In this document: positions 43,218-54,788 of the stretch, piece after piece | Layout of the letters: each line of letters starts with the position of its first letter | Position numbering within the stretch: the first letter of the stretch is position 1 | Assembly: GCF_004000255.1 (NCBI RefSeq) | Contig: NZ_RCIQ01000003.1 | Span: forward strand, 216,123-280,122 | Reading direction: 5' to 3' | Length of the DNA: 64,000 bases | From: Nioella ostreopsis | GTDB lineage: Bacteria; Pseudomonadota; Alphaproteobacteria; Rhodobacterales; Rhodobacteraceae | Notes under the pieces: model-generated | Databases searched by the model: none | Told to the model about the DNA's origin: nothing | Seen by the model: only the letters and a program-made list of their open reading frames with translations | Position numbers and translations under genes: made by a program

Positions 43218-44186
43218 ATGGAACGTAGCAAGCTCAGTCTCAAATGGCTGGAGGTCTTTCAGGCGGTGGCTCGCAGCGGCTCTGTTCAGGCGGCGGCGCG
43301 GCGGCTGGAAATCTCGATCAGCACCGTGTCGCACCATCTGGCCTGCCTTGAGGACGCCGTGGGCGTCGCCCTGATCGACCATGGCAAGCGCCCGATGAAA
43401 CTGACGCAAGAGGGCGACATCCTGCTGAGCCGCGTCGATGACTCGCTGATGCTGCTGCGCAAGGGGATATCCGAGGTTTGGTCCAAGGACCCGGCAGCGC
43501 TGATCCGGTCGCTGCGCATCGCGATGATCGAGGATCTGGATACCGACGTCACCCCCGCGCTTGCCGCCAGCCTGTCCGCCGCCCTGCCCGCCTGTTCGTT
43601 TTCGTTCCTGTCACGCCCCAGCCATGACATCCTGACGCTGCTGCAAAGCGACGAAATCGACCTTGGCATTGCTTCCGCCGCCGAATTCCGCGTCATGCGC
43701 CTGACCGAAGCCCCGCTCTTGCGGGACCCTTACGTGTTGGTCGTGCCCAAGGGCCGCAAGGACTCGGCCGGGGAATATCTTGGTGCGCGGGTCGATCTGC
43801 CCTTCCTGCGCTATTCGCGGAAACAGCTCATGGGCCGCCGGATCGAGGCGCAGTTGCGGCGGCAAAGGATCGACCTGCCCTCGCGGCTGGAATTTGAAAG
43901 CACCCCGGCCATCCTGTCGCTGATTGCCGCGGGCGAAGCCTGGACCGTCACCACAGCCCTGAACGTGGCCAGTTCCGACCGCCATCACGACCGGATCGCC
44001 ATCATGCCGCTGCCGGGTCCGGGCTTTGCACGGCGGCTATCGATCTTTCGGGCCGAGGATCTGCCCCAAAGCCTGTTCGAGACACTGGATGGCACGCTGC
44101 GCCCCTTGCTCGAAGACCGGATCATCGCGCCGATGGTGGCCGCGCATCCCTGGCTGGCAGATGAGTTCAGAATTCTGAACCAATAG
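43218..44186 (+). CDS. LysR-type transcriptional regulator
   Basis: The 322-aa protein has the HTH SLKWLEVFQAVARSGSVQAAARRLEISISTVSHHLACLED and an effector domain. The ATG at 43218 is chosen because MERSKLSLKWLEVF aligns with family starts; the frame is open upstream to 42993 but that part overlaps the promoter of the convergent-facing CMD gene. It ends 1 base from the convergent MttB-family gene, whose expression it may control together with the DMGDH-like gene beyond. Confidence 0.88.
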   Translation: MERSKLSLKWLEVFQAVARSGSVQAAARRLEISISTVSHHLACLEDAVGVALIDHGKRPMKLTQEGDILLSRVDDSLMLLRKGISEVWSKDPAALIRSLRIAMIEDLDTDVTPALAASLSAALPACSFSFLSRPSHDILTLLQSDEIDLGIASAAEFRVMRLTEAPLLRDPYVLVVPKGRKDSAGEYLGARVDLPFLRYSRKQLMGRRIEAQLRRQRIDLPSRLEFESTPAILSLIAAGEAWTVTTALNVASSDRHHDRIAIMPLPGPGFARRLSIFRAEDLPQSLFETLDGTLRPLLEDRIIAPMVAAHPWLADEFRILNQ

Positions 44187-44187
44187 G

Positions 44188-45711
44188 TCAGTCGCGGATC
44201 ACGCCGGGAAACAGCGCCCTGATCTCCGTGTCGCGTGCGGGCGACAGGTATTGCGGATCGTGTTCGGAAAGGATCGTCCGAACACGGGCCCTCGCCCGCG
44301 CCCACATGTCCGGCGCGCCCTTTTCCGCCCAGGTGATCGGCGCGTCCCGGTCGGCAAGCTTGGGGTAGAAATAGTCCCGTTCCATCGCGGCATGGGTCTG
44401 GTCGGCGCCCAGAAAATGCCCCTCGCCCAGGACCACATCGCAGATTGTGTCAAAGCCGAGCGTGTCCTCGCTGACCTCGACCCCGCGCAGCATCCGGTAG
44501 ATGGCGGCGTGCATCTCATTGTCGATCACGAACGCCTCGAAACTCGCGCCAAGCAGAGACGCCGTCATGCCGGAGCTTTCATAGATCAGATTGCCCCCCG
44601 CCAGCCCCGCCGCCAGCGCGGTCAGGGCCTTTTCCATGCCATATTGCGCGTCAATGGCCTTGGCATCGGTCATCGAGGCTGCCACGCCCGACGGCAAGCC
44701 AAGCCAGTTCGACAGCTGTGCTGAAGCCGCGTTCATCACCGCGATCTCTCCACCCCCGCCCGCAAACGCCCCGGTGCGCAGGTCGATGACCAATGGCCAG
44801 TTGGAAAACACCATCGGATGGCCGGGTTTCAGCGCATGAACAATGACGAGGCTGGCCAGAGTTTCGGCCAGCGATTGCGCCAGAAACCCCGCCAGCGTCG
44901 CCGGGGCCGTTGCGCCCGATTGCGCGGCGGTGATGCAGGACATGGGGATGTTATGGGCGATGCATTCATAGACCACATCCACCGCATCCTCCCCGAACCG
45001 CATGGGCGAGATGACGGGGCTGATATGCGCCTTGACGAACGGTCTCTTGCTGAATGCGCCCTCTCCGCCTGCCACCACATCCAGCATCTGCACGATCGGG
45101 GCCACGTGATGGGCCAGCGTGAAGGAGGTCGCGACCGGTTTCGTGGTGTTGCTGACCAGCGCATGGACCGTGTTCACATCAAGCGTGAACTCGTCGGGCA
45201 TGTCGGTCGCCACGCAGCAACGGGTGAACCAGCTGACATTGGGCAGGGTGTCCTGAACCCGGGTGAAATCGCGTAGGTCCTGCAGGGTTGAGGGGCGATA
45301 GAGCCCGGTGTCCATATCCAGGGTCTGAACCGCCGCGCCTCCGGTTCCGAAATGGACGGCATCGCCCCCCACCTCTATGGATCGCGCCTCGTCCTGCCCG
45401 TGCAACACAAAGCGTTTGGCGGCGCGGGCAATGGCGTCATCCGTCAGCGAACGGGGAATCAGAACGCGGCCGTTTGCAGCCTCGACCGCGCCTGCCGCCA
45501 GCAGATCGCGGCGCAGACGCTCGGGCACCTCGCCCATGCCAAGCTCTGCCAGCAGGCGCAGAGCGGTGTCATGGATCGCCCGCAACTCCAGCTCTGTCAG
45601 CGGCGCATATTGTCCGCCGCGCTGCCCCGGAGGACAGGGGTTCGCAGGGCCCCTTGCCCGCGCCGCCAACCGGTCGCGCCGCCCGCCTGATCGCCTGCCC
45701 GCTGGCTGCAT
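44188..45711 (-). CDS. MttB family (trimethylamine/glycine betaine-type) methyltransferase
   Basis: The 507-aa protein belongs to the MttB superfamily, TIM-barrel enzymes that move a methyl from a quaternary or tertiary amine to a corrinoid protein. Visible segments are GQYAPLTELELRAIHDTALRLLAELG, VHFGTGGAAVQTLD, GEIAVMNAASAQLSNWLGLPSGV and ESSGMTASLLGASFEAFVIDNEM. The frame has no internal amber codon, so it is of the non-pyrrolysine type, like glycine betaine:corrinoid methyltransferases. AGGAG precedes the ATG at 45711; the frame is open to 45774. No corrinoid-protein gene is adjacent. It is divergent from the DMGDH-like gene. Confidence 0.88.
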   Translation of the reverse strand: MQPAGRRSGGRRDRLAARARGPANPCPPGQRGGQYAPLTELELRAIHDTALRLLAELGMGEVPERLRRDLLAAGAVEAANGRVLIPRSLTDDAIARAAKRFVLHGQDEARSIEVGGDAVHFGTGGAAVQTLDMDTGLYRPSTLQDLRDFTRVQDTLPNVSWFTRCCVATDMPDEFTLDVNTVHALVSNTTKPVATSFTLAHHVAPIVQMLDVVAGGEGAFSKRPFVKAHISPVISPMRFGEDAVDVVYECIAHNIPMSCITAAQSGATAPATLAGFLAQSLAETLASLVIVHALKPGHPMVFSNWPLVIDLRTGAFAGGGGEIAVMNAASAQLSNWLGLPSGVAASMTDAKAIDAQYGMEKALTALAAGLAGGNLIYESSGMTASLLGASFEAFVIDNEMHAAIYRMLRGVEVSEDTLGFDTICDVVLGEGHFLGADQTHAAMERDYFYPKLADRDAPITWAEKGAPDMWARARARVRTILSEHDPQYLSPARDTEIRALFPGVIRD

Positions 45712-45892
45712 GTCATCTGCTCCTGTCCTGCCTGACACGAGCAAAGCCTCGTTGCAGACGGTCTGGCAACTCAAACCGCATGGGCTGGAGGATTTCTCAG
45801 ACTTGTTTCGACTTTCTCGAAATCACGACAGGGCCCTTGCCGCTCTGCGCGTCTGCGCTGACAGTTCCACAAAAGCCAGAGGACAAAGCCCC

Positions 45893-48328
45893 ATGAAAAC
45901 CCGCACCAAGGCCGTCGTGATCGGCGGCGGCATCGCCGGATGCTCCACGCTCTACCACCTGACGCAGGAGGGCTGGACCGATGTCATGCTGCTGGAGCGG
46001 GATGAGCTGACCTCTGGCACAACCTGGCATTCTGCGGCGCAGGTGACGAATTTCGGCATGAACCAGACGATGGTGGGGCTGAAAAGCCATTCCATCGCGC
46101 TCTACAAGGAACTGGCCGAGGACCCGGACTATCCGATCAACTACCACCACGGCGACGGAGGCATAAGGCTGGCGAATACCGAGGCACAGATGGATGGCTA
46201 CCGCCATTTCGCCTCGATGGCGCGGGGGATGGGCGTGCATTTCGAGGTGATCGACGCCGCCGAATGCGCCCGGCGGCATCCGCTGATCTCGACTGACAAT
46301 TTGATTGGCGGGCTTTGGGATCCACTGGATGGCGATATCGACCCCGCGCAGCTGTGTCAGGCGCTGGCGCGGCGCGCCCGCAATGCCGGGGCCGAGGTGC
46401 ACAGGCACACGCCCGTCACCGGGCTTCGGCAGTTGCAGGACGACAGCTGGATCGTAGAAACCCCCAAGGGAGAGATCCACGCCGATGTGGTGGTGAATGC
46501 CTGCGGCTACCGGGTGAACGAGGTCGGTGCCATGATGGGCGTGCATCACCCGGTCATGTCGATGGAACACCAGTATTTCCTGACCGAAGAAATCCCCGCC
46601 ATCCGCGACGCAGGCCACCGGATGCCGCTGCTGCGCTGCCCGATCAGCGATTATTATTGCCGTCAGGAAAAGAACGGCCTTCTGCTCGGGTTCTACGAAC
46701 AGGGCTGCAAGACCTGGGGGATGGACGGGATTGACCCGAATTTCGTCAACGCGCTCTGCCCTGACGATCTGGACCGGGTCACCGACGTGCTGGAAGGGGC
46801 ATTCGCCCGCATGCCCGCATTGATGGAGGTGGGCGTGCATACCGTCGTGAACGGCCCGATCACCTATACGATTGACGGTGCGCCGCTTGTCGGCCCCATC
46901 CCCGGCAAGCGCAATGCGTTCTGCATCATCGGCCTGCGGGCCGGTCTTGGCGAAGGCGGCGGGCACGGCTGGCTTCTGGCGCAGCAGATCGTCCATGGCG
47001 AGGCCTGCTATGACACCTGGGTGCTGGACCCGCGCCGCTTCACCGGCCACGGCAACGTAGAGCTTTGCGCTTTGAAGGCCGTTGAGGATTACCAGAACGA
47101 GTTCCGCTTCCACTTCCCCCATGAACACCGCCCCGCAGGCCGCCCCGCCAAGACGACTCCGCTGACGCCGGTTCTGGCGGCGGAAGGCGCGGAGTTTACC
47201 GTGGTGAATGGCTGGGAACGGATGGAGTTCCTGAAACCCGCCCCAGATTTCCACGAAACGCTCGGCTTTCGCTTCAACGAGGTCTTCGACATCGTCGCGC
47301 GCGATGTGAAGGCGGTCAGCGAGGGCGTGGGACTGGCGGAAGTGAACGGCTTCAACCGCTACGAGATCACCGGCGCGGATGCCCATGATTTCCTCGACCG
47401 GATGATCTGCGGGCGGGTGACGCGCAAACCCGGCAAGGTGGGGCTTGGCTATCTGCTGAACCATCACGGGATGATAAAGTCAGAGGCCACCATCGCCAAT
47501 CTGCCTGCCTCGGATCGCGGTCCCGCGCGCATCTGGTACGGCTCTGCCGCCGCAGCGGAACAGCATGACATGGACTGGCTTACACGGCATGTGCAGCCCG
47601 GTGAGGATGTGGAAATCCGCTCGCTCACCAATGACATGACAATCCTTGTCCTCGCAGGCCCGAAGGCCCGTGACGTGCTGTCCGCCGTATCGCGTGGCGA
47701 CTGGTCGGCGGCGGCCTTCCCGTGGCTCTCTGTCAGGGAATGCTTTGTCGGCATCGCCCCGGCAACCGTTATGTCGGTCAGCTTCTCGGGCGAGCTGGCC
47801 TATGAAATCCACGTCCCCAACAACCAGCTCTACGCAGCCTATCTTGCCTTGCGAAAGGCGGGGGAGGCGCATGGGCTGCACCTCTTCGGTGCCCGCGCCA
47901 TCGAGTCCATGCGGATGGAAAAGGGATACCTGCACTGGAAGGCCGATCTGCTGACAGAGTTCGACCCGTTCGAGACCGGGTTGGAGCGTTTCGTTCGGCT
48001 CGACAAGGCTGATTTTATTGGCAAATCCGCGTTGATGGCGCGACATGCAGATGGTCCTCGCCGCAAGCTGGTCACCCTTCAGGTCCATTGCGAGGATCGT
48101 CCGGCGACGCCGAGCGCCTCTGTCATGGTCGGGGACCGCGTGACCGGAACCGTCACCTCTGGCGATTGGGGGCACCGCGTGGGGCTGAACCTTGCTTACG
48201 CCTTTCTGGACCCCGATCTGGCCACCCAAGGCACGAGGCTTGAACTCGATCTTATCGGCGACCGGATCGCGGCAGAGGTCATCGCCCCCTGCCCCTATGA
48301 CCCGCAGAACCTCCGCGTTCGGGGCTGA
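45893..48328 (+). CDS. FAD-dependent dimethylglycine dehydrogenase-like oxidoreductase with GcvT domain (second paralogue)
   Basis: The 811-aa enzyme has the FAD domain (AVVIGGGIAGCSTLYHLTQEG), TSGTTWHSAAQ with the probable covalent-flavin His, and a GcvT-type C-terminal half from ~430 (YEITGADAHDFLDRMICGR, SVSFSGELAYEIHVP, MRMEKGYLHWKADL). It should oxidise an N-methyl group and pass formaldehyde to tetrahydrofolate. The ATG at 45893 follows AGAGGA; the open frame to 45377 lies within the MttB gene's antisense. The facing MttB-family gene suggests joint use of a methylated amine. Confidence 0.88.
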   Translation: MKTRTKAVVIGGGIAGCSTLYHLTQEGWTDVMLLERDELTSGTTWHSAAQVTNFGMNQTMVGLKSHSIALYKELAEDPDYPINYHHGDGGIRLANTEAQMDGYRHFASMARGMGVHFEVIDAAECARRHPLISTDNLIGGLWDPLDGDIDPAQLCQALARRARNAGAEVHRHTPVTGLRQLQDDSWIVETPKGEIHADVVVNACGYRVNEVGAMMGVHHPVMSMEHQYFLTEEIPAIRDAGHRMPLLRCPISDYYCRQEKNGLLLGFYEQGCKTWGMDGIDPNFVNALCPDDLDRVTDVLEGAFARMPALMEVGVHTVVNGPITYTIDGAPLVGPIPGKRNAFCIIGLRAGLGEGGGHGWLLAQQIVHGEACYDTWVLDPRRFTGHGNVELCALKAVEDYQNEFRFHFPHEHRPAGRPAKTTPLTPVLAAEGAEFTVVNGWERMEFLKPAPDFHETLGFRFNEVFDIVARDVKAVSEGVGLAEVNGFNRYEITGADAHDFLDRMICGRVTRKPGKVGLGYLLNHHGMIKSEATIANLPASDRGPARIWYGSAAAAEQHDMDWLTRHVQPGEDVEIRSLTNDMTILVLAGPKARDVLSAVSRGDWSAAAFPWLSVRECFVGIAPATVMSVSFSGELAYEIHVPNNQLYAAYLALRKAGEAHGLHLFGARAIESMRMEKGYLHWKADLLTEFDPFETGLERFVRLDKADFIGKSALMARHADGPRRKLVTLQVHCEDRPATPSASVMVGDRVTGTVTSGDWGHRVGLNLAYAFLDPDLATQGTRLELDLIGDRIAAEVIAPCPYDPQNLRVRG

Positions 48329-48458
48329 CAGGGCCATCGGCAAACACATGCCACACGCAGATGTGAGGCCGCGATGGCCTTGCAAACCTTGCCGAAAGCC
48401 CCGATGACACCCAAATAAACGGATCTAAGCCCGGACTATTTCGAATCGGAGACGCGAC

Positions 48459-49112
48459 ATGCTCAGCAGGCGCCATTTCATTATGACGACGGCGGCCCTG
48501 TTTTCGGCCCCGATTGCGGGACCAGCCTTGGCAACACCGTCCGAGTGGGACACCTGGGATGCGATGGTCACCCCCGCGAATTACAATCCTGCGGTCACCA
48601 ACCCCTGGGGGATTGAGCCGCGTTTTCTGCCCACGCGGGTGGAGGCGAATGCCGGGCTGACTCCGGGTGATATCCATGTGGATGCTGTGGCGCGCTATCT
48701 CTACCACATTCAGGATGACGGCACCGCGATGCGCTACGGCGTCGCCATTGGCCGCAACGATCTCTATGAACCCGGCACCTACACGGTTGGTCGCAAGGCG
48801 CGCTGGCCCTCCTGGACGCCGACCGCTAACATGATCGAACGGGAACCGGGCGTGTATGAGCAATATGCCGATGGCATGCCCGGCGGGCCGCAAAACCCGC
48901 TCGGCGCGCGGGCGCTTTATCTCTATGTCGGGCAGCGCGACACTTATCTGCGCATTCATGGCACACCGCAGCCCTGGTCGATTGGCCGTCGCGCCAGTTC
49001 CGGCTGCGTGCGCATGGTGATGGCCCATATCATCGGGCTTTATGACAATGTCGATGTGGGCGTGACCGCCACGCTTTACCCCGCCGATGACTGGGTCACC
49101 GCCGAGAGCTGA
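48459..49112 (+). CDS. L,D-transpeptidase (YkuD domain), exported
   Basis: The 217-aa protein has a signal sequence with twin arginines (MLSRRHFIMTTAALFSAPIAG, cut after ALA), suggesting Tat or Sec export. The YkuD catalytic motif is complete: His168 in RIHGTPQP and Cys183 in RRASSGCVRM. It cross-links peptidoglycan through 3-3 bonds or attaches proteins to it in the periplasm. It stands alone between the DMGDH-like gene and a convergent small lipoprotein gene. Confidence 0.92.
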   Translation: MLSRRHFIMTTAALFSAPIAGPALATPSEWDTWDAMVTPANYNPAVTNPWGIEPRFLPTRVEANAGLTPGDIHVDAVARYLYHIQDDGTAMRYGVAIGRNDLYEPGTYTVGRKARWPSWTPTANMIEREPGVYEQYADGMPGGPQNPLGARALYLYVGQRDTYLRIHGTPQPWSIGRRASSGCVRMVMAHIIGLYDNVDVGVTATLYPADDWVTAES

Positions 49113-49124
49113 GCCTTCCTGACA

Positions 49125-49481
49125 TCAGGTTCCTAGGCCTGCCGCCGCTGCATCCGCGGCGGCAGCTTCTGCCGCAAGTCGTTCGGCTTCTGCCGCGGCA
49201 GCGATCTCTGCCGCCTGTTCGCTGCAAATCCGCCGCCCTTCCGTGGTGCGCAGCGGCAGGTAGGTCGTTTCAACGGGACCTGAATAGCGATACCAATAGC
49301 AGCCATCCTCGGGCAGGATGCGAACAGAGGACAGGCTCTGCGTTGGCTCCACCATCGCGATCAGCTCCTCCGTCACCTCAACCGGCAGTCCCGGCAGGCC
49401 ATCGTCTTCCGGCACCGGCTCGGCGCAGGCGGTCAGGAAGAGCAAGGCGGGCACGACCGGAATGAGCTTTGAAATCTTCAC
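49125..49481 (-). CDS. Small lipoprotein, Ala-rich C-terminus
   Basis: The product has 118 aa from the GTG at 49481, which follows GGAG at the right distance; a frame start at 49574 would put 31 unlike residues before the signal peptide. ISKLIPVVPALLFLTACAEP is a lipoprotein signal with lipobox LTAC. The C-terminal ~35 residues are Ala/Glu repeats (AEIAAAAEAERLAAEAAAAD), likely helical. It is convergent with the L,D-transpeptidase gene. The function is unknown, but it is probably an envelope protein. Confidence 0.75.
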   Translation of the reverse strand: MKISKLIPVVPALLFLTACAEPVPEDDGLPGLPVEVTEELIAMVEPTQSLSSVRILPEDGCYWYRYSGPVETTYLPLRTTEGRRICSEQAAEIAAAAEAERLAAEAAAADAAAAGLGT

Positions 49482-49564
49482 GTTAAGGTCTCCGAAAGAA
49501 TAGCTGTCTGTTGACGGAGTTTTGCACGAACCACCGGCCCACGGCAATGCTCCTCCGGCACGGT

Positions 49565-50491
49565 TTAGGTGCACGCTGTTGCGCCGGCCGTCTGTCCGGC
49601 GAGAGTTTCCGCCGATTGGCGCACCACTTCCGCCACCTCTCGCAACTGATCGGCCAGCGGCGTCGTGTTACGCCAGATCATGCCGATCCGCCGGGACGGG
49701 CGCGGCGCGTCGAACCGGGCCAGCGACACCGATGCCGACCGGGTTTCCACCGGCACCGCCATTTCCGGGATCAATGTCACCCCGATCCCCGCCCCCACCA
49801 TCTGCACCAGCGTGGACAGGGAACTGCCATCGAGCAATTCGCGCGGCAGCGAGGAGTTCATGTTGCAAAAGGACAGCGCCTGATCGCGAAAGCAGTGTCC
49901 TTCTTCCAACAGCAAGAGCCGCATTTCCCGCAGGGTTTCCGCATTGGGCACCGGCTTGTCGGCATCGCCGCTCGGGCGGACCAGAATGAATTCTTCCGAA
50001 AAAAGCGGCACCTCGGTAAAGGAGGGCTCGGACACGGGCAGCGCCACGATGGCGGTATCGAGACGCCCCTCGGCCAGTTCCTGAATAAGACGCGGCGTAA
50101 CCGTTTCCCTTAGCCGCATGTCGAGGCCCGGATAGCGGCGTGTCAGGTCGCCGATGATGGTCGGCAAAAGGTAAGGCGCGATGGTCGGAATGACCCCGAT
50201 GCGCAGACGCCCGGTCAGACGGTCGCGCGATAGCCGGGCGAAATCCGCCAGTTCATCCGTTCCGCGCAGAATGTCCCGCACCTTCGCCGCAACATCCTCG
50301 CCAAAGCCAGTGAGCCGCACTTGCCGGGCGCTGCGTTCGAAAAGCGCCGCGCCAAGCGTTTCTTCCAGTTCCCTGATCTGAACGGACAAGGCGGGTTGAG
50401 AGATGGCGCAAGCCTCTGCCGCGCGCCCGAAATGACCGTGCTGCGCAAGCGCCTCGAAATATCTGAGCTGGCGGAGGGTGAACTGATCCAT
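49565..50491 (-). CDS. oxyR: OxyR, hydrogen-peroxide-sensing LysR regulator
   Basis: The 308-aa LysR protein has HTH RYFEALAQHGHFGRAAEACAISQPALSVQI. The redox pair of OxyR is present: Cys200 in EEGHCFRDQ and Cys209 in LSFCN, with the same 8-residue gap as Cys199/Cys208 of the E. coli protein. Peroxide forms a disulfide between them and switches the protein to an activator. It is divergent from katG, its classical target. Confidence 0.93.
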   Translation of the reverse strand: MDQFTLRQLRYFEALAQHGHFGRAAEACAISQPALSVQIRELEETLGAALFERSARQVRLTGFGEDVAAKVRDILRGTDELADFARLSRDRLTGRLRIGVIPTIAPYLLPTIIGDLTRRYPGLDMRLRETVTPRLIQELAEGRLDTAIVALPVSEPSFTEVPLFSEEFILVRPSGDADKPVPNAETLREMRLLLLEEGHCFRDQALSFCNMNSSLPRELLDGSSLSTLVQMVGAGIGVTLIPEMAVPVETRSASVSLARFDAPRPSRRIGMIWRNTTPLADQLREVAEVVRQSAETLAGQTAGATACT

Positions 50492-52863
<2,372 letters not shown>

Positions 52864-52884
52864 TCTGACCGGCTGACACGAATG

Positions 52885-52920
52885 GGCCGTGCGTCGTTTC
52901 CCGCGACGCGCGGCCTTTTT
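52885..52920 (+). terminator. Intrinsic terminator after katG
   Basis: A 12-base stem, GGCCGTGCGTCG with CGACGCGCGGCC (one G-T pair), has a 7-base loop and is followed by five T. It lies 22 bases past the katG stop. Confidence 0.85.
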
Positions 52921-53009
52921 CATGGGCGCGGGCGAAATGTTGCCCGAAGGGGGCGAGACCGGCGTTGTTTCCATTCAGCTTTGCCGGGCGGCCCTATAAG
53001 TTAACAGAC

Positions 53010-54788
53010 ATGCGCTGCCTGCCGATTCTCCTGCTATCCGCTGCCGCCCTGACCTTAACCGGTCCGGCCAGCGCGGATGTTTCGTTGCAGGTGATCGGCG
53101 CGGAGGGTGATCTTCAGGACGACCTGACCGCCGCCTCCCGCCTGATGGCCATCGAGGACCCGGCCACCCTGCCCGCGCAGGACGTGATCGCGAGCGCAAG
53201 GTCCGACTATTCCCGCCTGCTGGCGGCGCTTTACGAGCGCGGCTATTTCGGGCCCGAGATCTCCATCCGCCTCGACCGGCGCGAGGCCGCCGACATTTCC
53301 CCTTTCCGCGCCCCTGCCCCGATTCAGGACGTGGTGATCACCGTCACCCCCGGCACGCCCTTTCGCCTTGGCCGGGCCGAGATCGGCCCGTTGGCCCCCG
53401 GCACCGAATTGCCCGACGGCTTCACCCCCGGAGCCACCGCTGGCACCCGCGTGCTGCGGCAGGCGGCAGAGGCGGGCATCACCGGCTGGCGCGCCGAGGG
53501 GCACGCGACCGCCGCCATCGCAAGCCAGCAGATCACCGCCCGCCATGCGGATGCGGAACTGGACGCACAGATCACGCTCGACCCCGGCCCTGTTGCCAGT
53601 TTCGGCCAGCTTTTCCCGCAAGGCCAAGACCGGATGCGGCCAGAGGCCATCGCCCGCATCGCGGGCCTTCCGACCGGCGCCCGGTTCGACCCCGAAACGC
53701 TGGACCGGGTGGCCGGACGGCTGCGCGACACCGGGGCCTTTACCTCTGTGGCCCTCACGGAGGGCACACTTGCCCCCGACAATAGCCTGCCCATCGAGGC
53801 CGATCTGGTCGAGGCCCCGCTGCGCAGGCTTGGCTTCGGGGCGGAACTGTCCTCGACCGAGGGCGTGACGCTCTCCACCTATTGGCTGCATCGCAACCTC
53901 TTTGGCGGGGCGGAACGGCTGCGCCTTGACGGAGAGGTCAGCGGCCTAGGCGGTGAAAACGGCGGCTTCGACGCGCTGGCCTCAGCCGTCTATTCCATTC
54001 CCGCGGTGCTGACGCCCGACACAAGGCTCAGCTTCGGCGTGACGCTGGAACATCTCGACGAGCTGACCTTCACCCTCGACAGGATCGACCTGGAGGCCGG
54101 GCTGGAACACCGGTTTTCCGACACTCTCAGCGGGTCGGTTTTCGCGGAACTCAGCTATGGGCAGATCACCGACGCCTTTTCGACCCGAGACGTGACCATG
54201 CTGTCGCTGCCCGTGGGCCTGACATGGGACAGCCGCGACAACGCTTTTGACGCGCGCAGTGGCTGGTATGTCGACGCAACCCTGACCCCCTTTGCCATGG
54301 CCGAAGGGTCGGGCGGCGCGCGGTTCACGGCCGATGCGCGGGCCTATTGGGCTTTCGGGCAGACCAGCGGCACCCGTCTGGCGGCGCGTCTGCAACTGGG
54401 CACACTGGATGGCGGTGCGATCAATACCCTTCCCCCTGACTGGCTGTTCTTTTCCGGCGGGGCCGATACCGTGCGCGGCCAAGGTTACCAGTCGCTCGGT
54501 GCGATGCAGGGCGGCGTGCTGACCGGCGGGCGCAGTTTCTTCGGCACCTCGCTGGAACTTAGGCAGGATCTGTTCGGCAATTTCGGCGCGGTGCTGTTTG
54601 CAGATACCGGTTATGTCTCTTCCGGCCCTTACTGGGACGCAGGCGGCAGTTGGCATTCAGGCGCCGGGATCGGCGTGCGCTATGACACGCCAGTGGGGCC
54701 GATCCGGCTGGATCTGGCGACGCCCGTTAGCGGCGATGGCGTGGGTGAAGACCTGTATTTCTACATCGGTATCGGACAGGCGTTTTGA
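53010..54788 (+). CDS. tamA: Outer-membrane assembly factor TamA
   Basis: The 592-aa protein has signal peptide MRCLPILLLSAAALTLTGPA, POTRA-type periplasmic domains (about 25-280) and a C-terminal Omp85 16-strand barrel with AGWDSRDN-like LTWDSRDNAFDARSGWYVD near 408 and the final strand YFYIGIGQAF with terminal Phe. It works with TamB to insert proteins or move lipids across the periplasm. The ATG at 53010 is chosen for the signal peptide; an earlier in-frame ATG at 52965 would mask it. The tamB start overlaps its stop. Confidence 0.9.
   Translation: MRCLPILLLSAAALTLTGPASADVSLQVIGAEGDLQDDLTAASRLMAIEDPATLPAQDVIASARSDYSRLLAALYERGYFGPEISIRLDRREAADISPFRAPAPIQDVVITVTPGTPFRLGRAEIGPLAPGTELPDGFTPGATAGTRVLRQAAEAGITGWRAEGHATAAIASQQITARHADAELDAQITLDPGPVASFGQLFPQGQDRMRPEAIARIAGLPTGARFDPETLDRVAGRLRDTGAFTSVALTEGTLAPDNSLPIEADLVEAPLRRLGFGAELSSTEGVTLSTYWLHRNLFGGAERLRLDGEVSGLGGENGGFDALASAVYSIPAVLTPDTRLSFGVTLEHLDELTFTLDRIDLEAGLEHRFSDTLSGSVFAELSYGQITDAFSTRDVTMLSLPVGLTWDSRDNAFDARSGWYVDATLTPFAMAEGSGGARFTADARAYWAFGQTSGTRLAARLQLGTLDGGAINTLPPDWLFFSGGADTVRGQGYQSLGAMQGGVLTGGRSFFGTSLELRQDLFGNFGAVLFADTGYVSSGPYWDAGGSWHSGAGIGVRYDTPVGPIRLDLATPVSGDGVGEDLYFYIGIGQAF

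Noticed and set aside
44188..45711. Pyrrolysine use in the MttB-family gene
   Set aside because: The frame reads through the whole family length with no internal TAG, so it is a non-pyrrolysine homologue.
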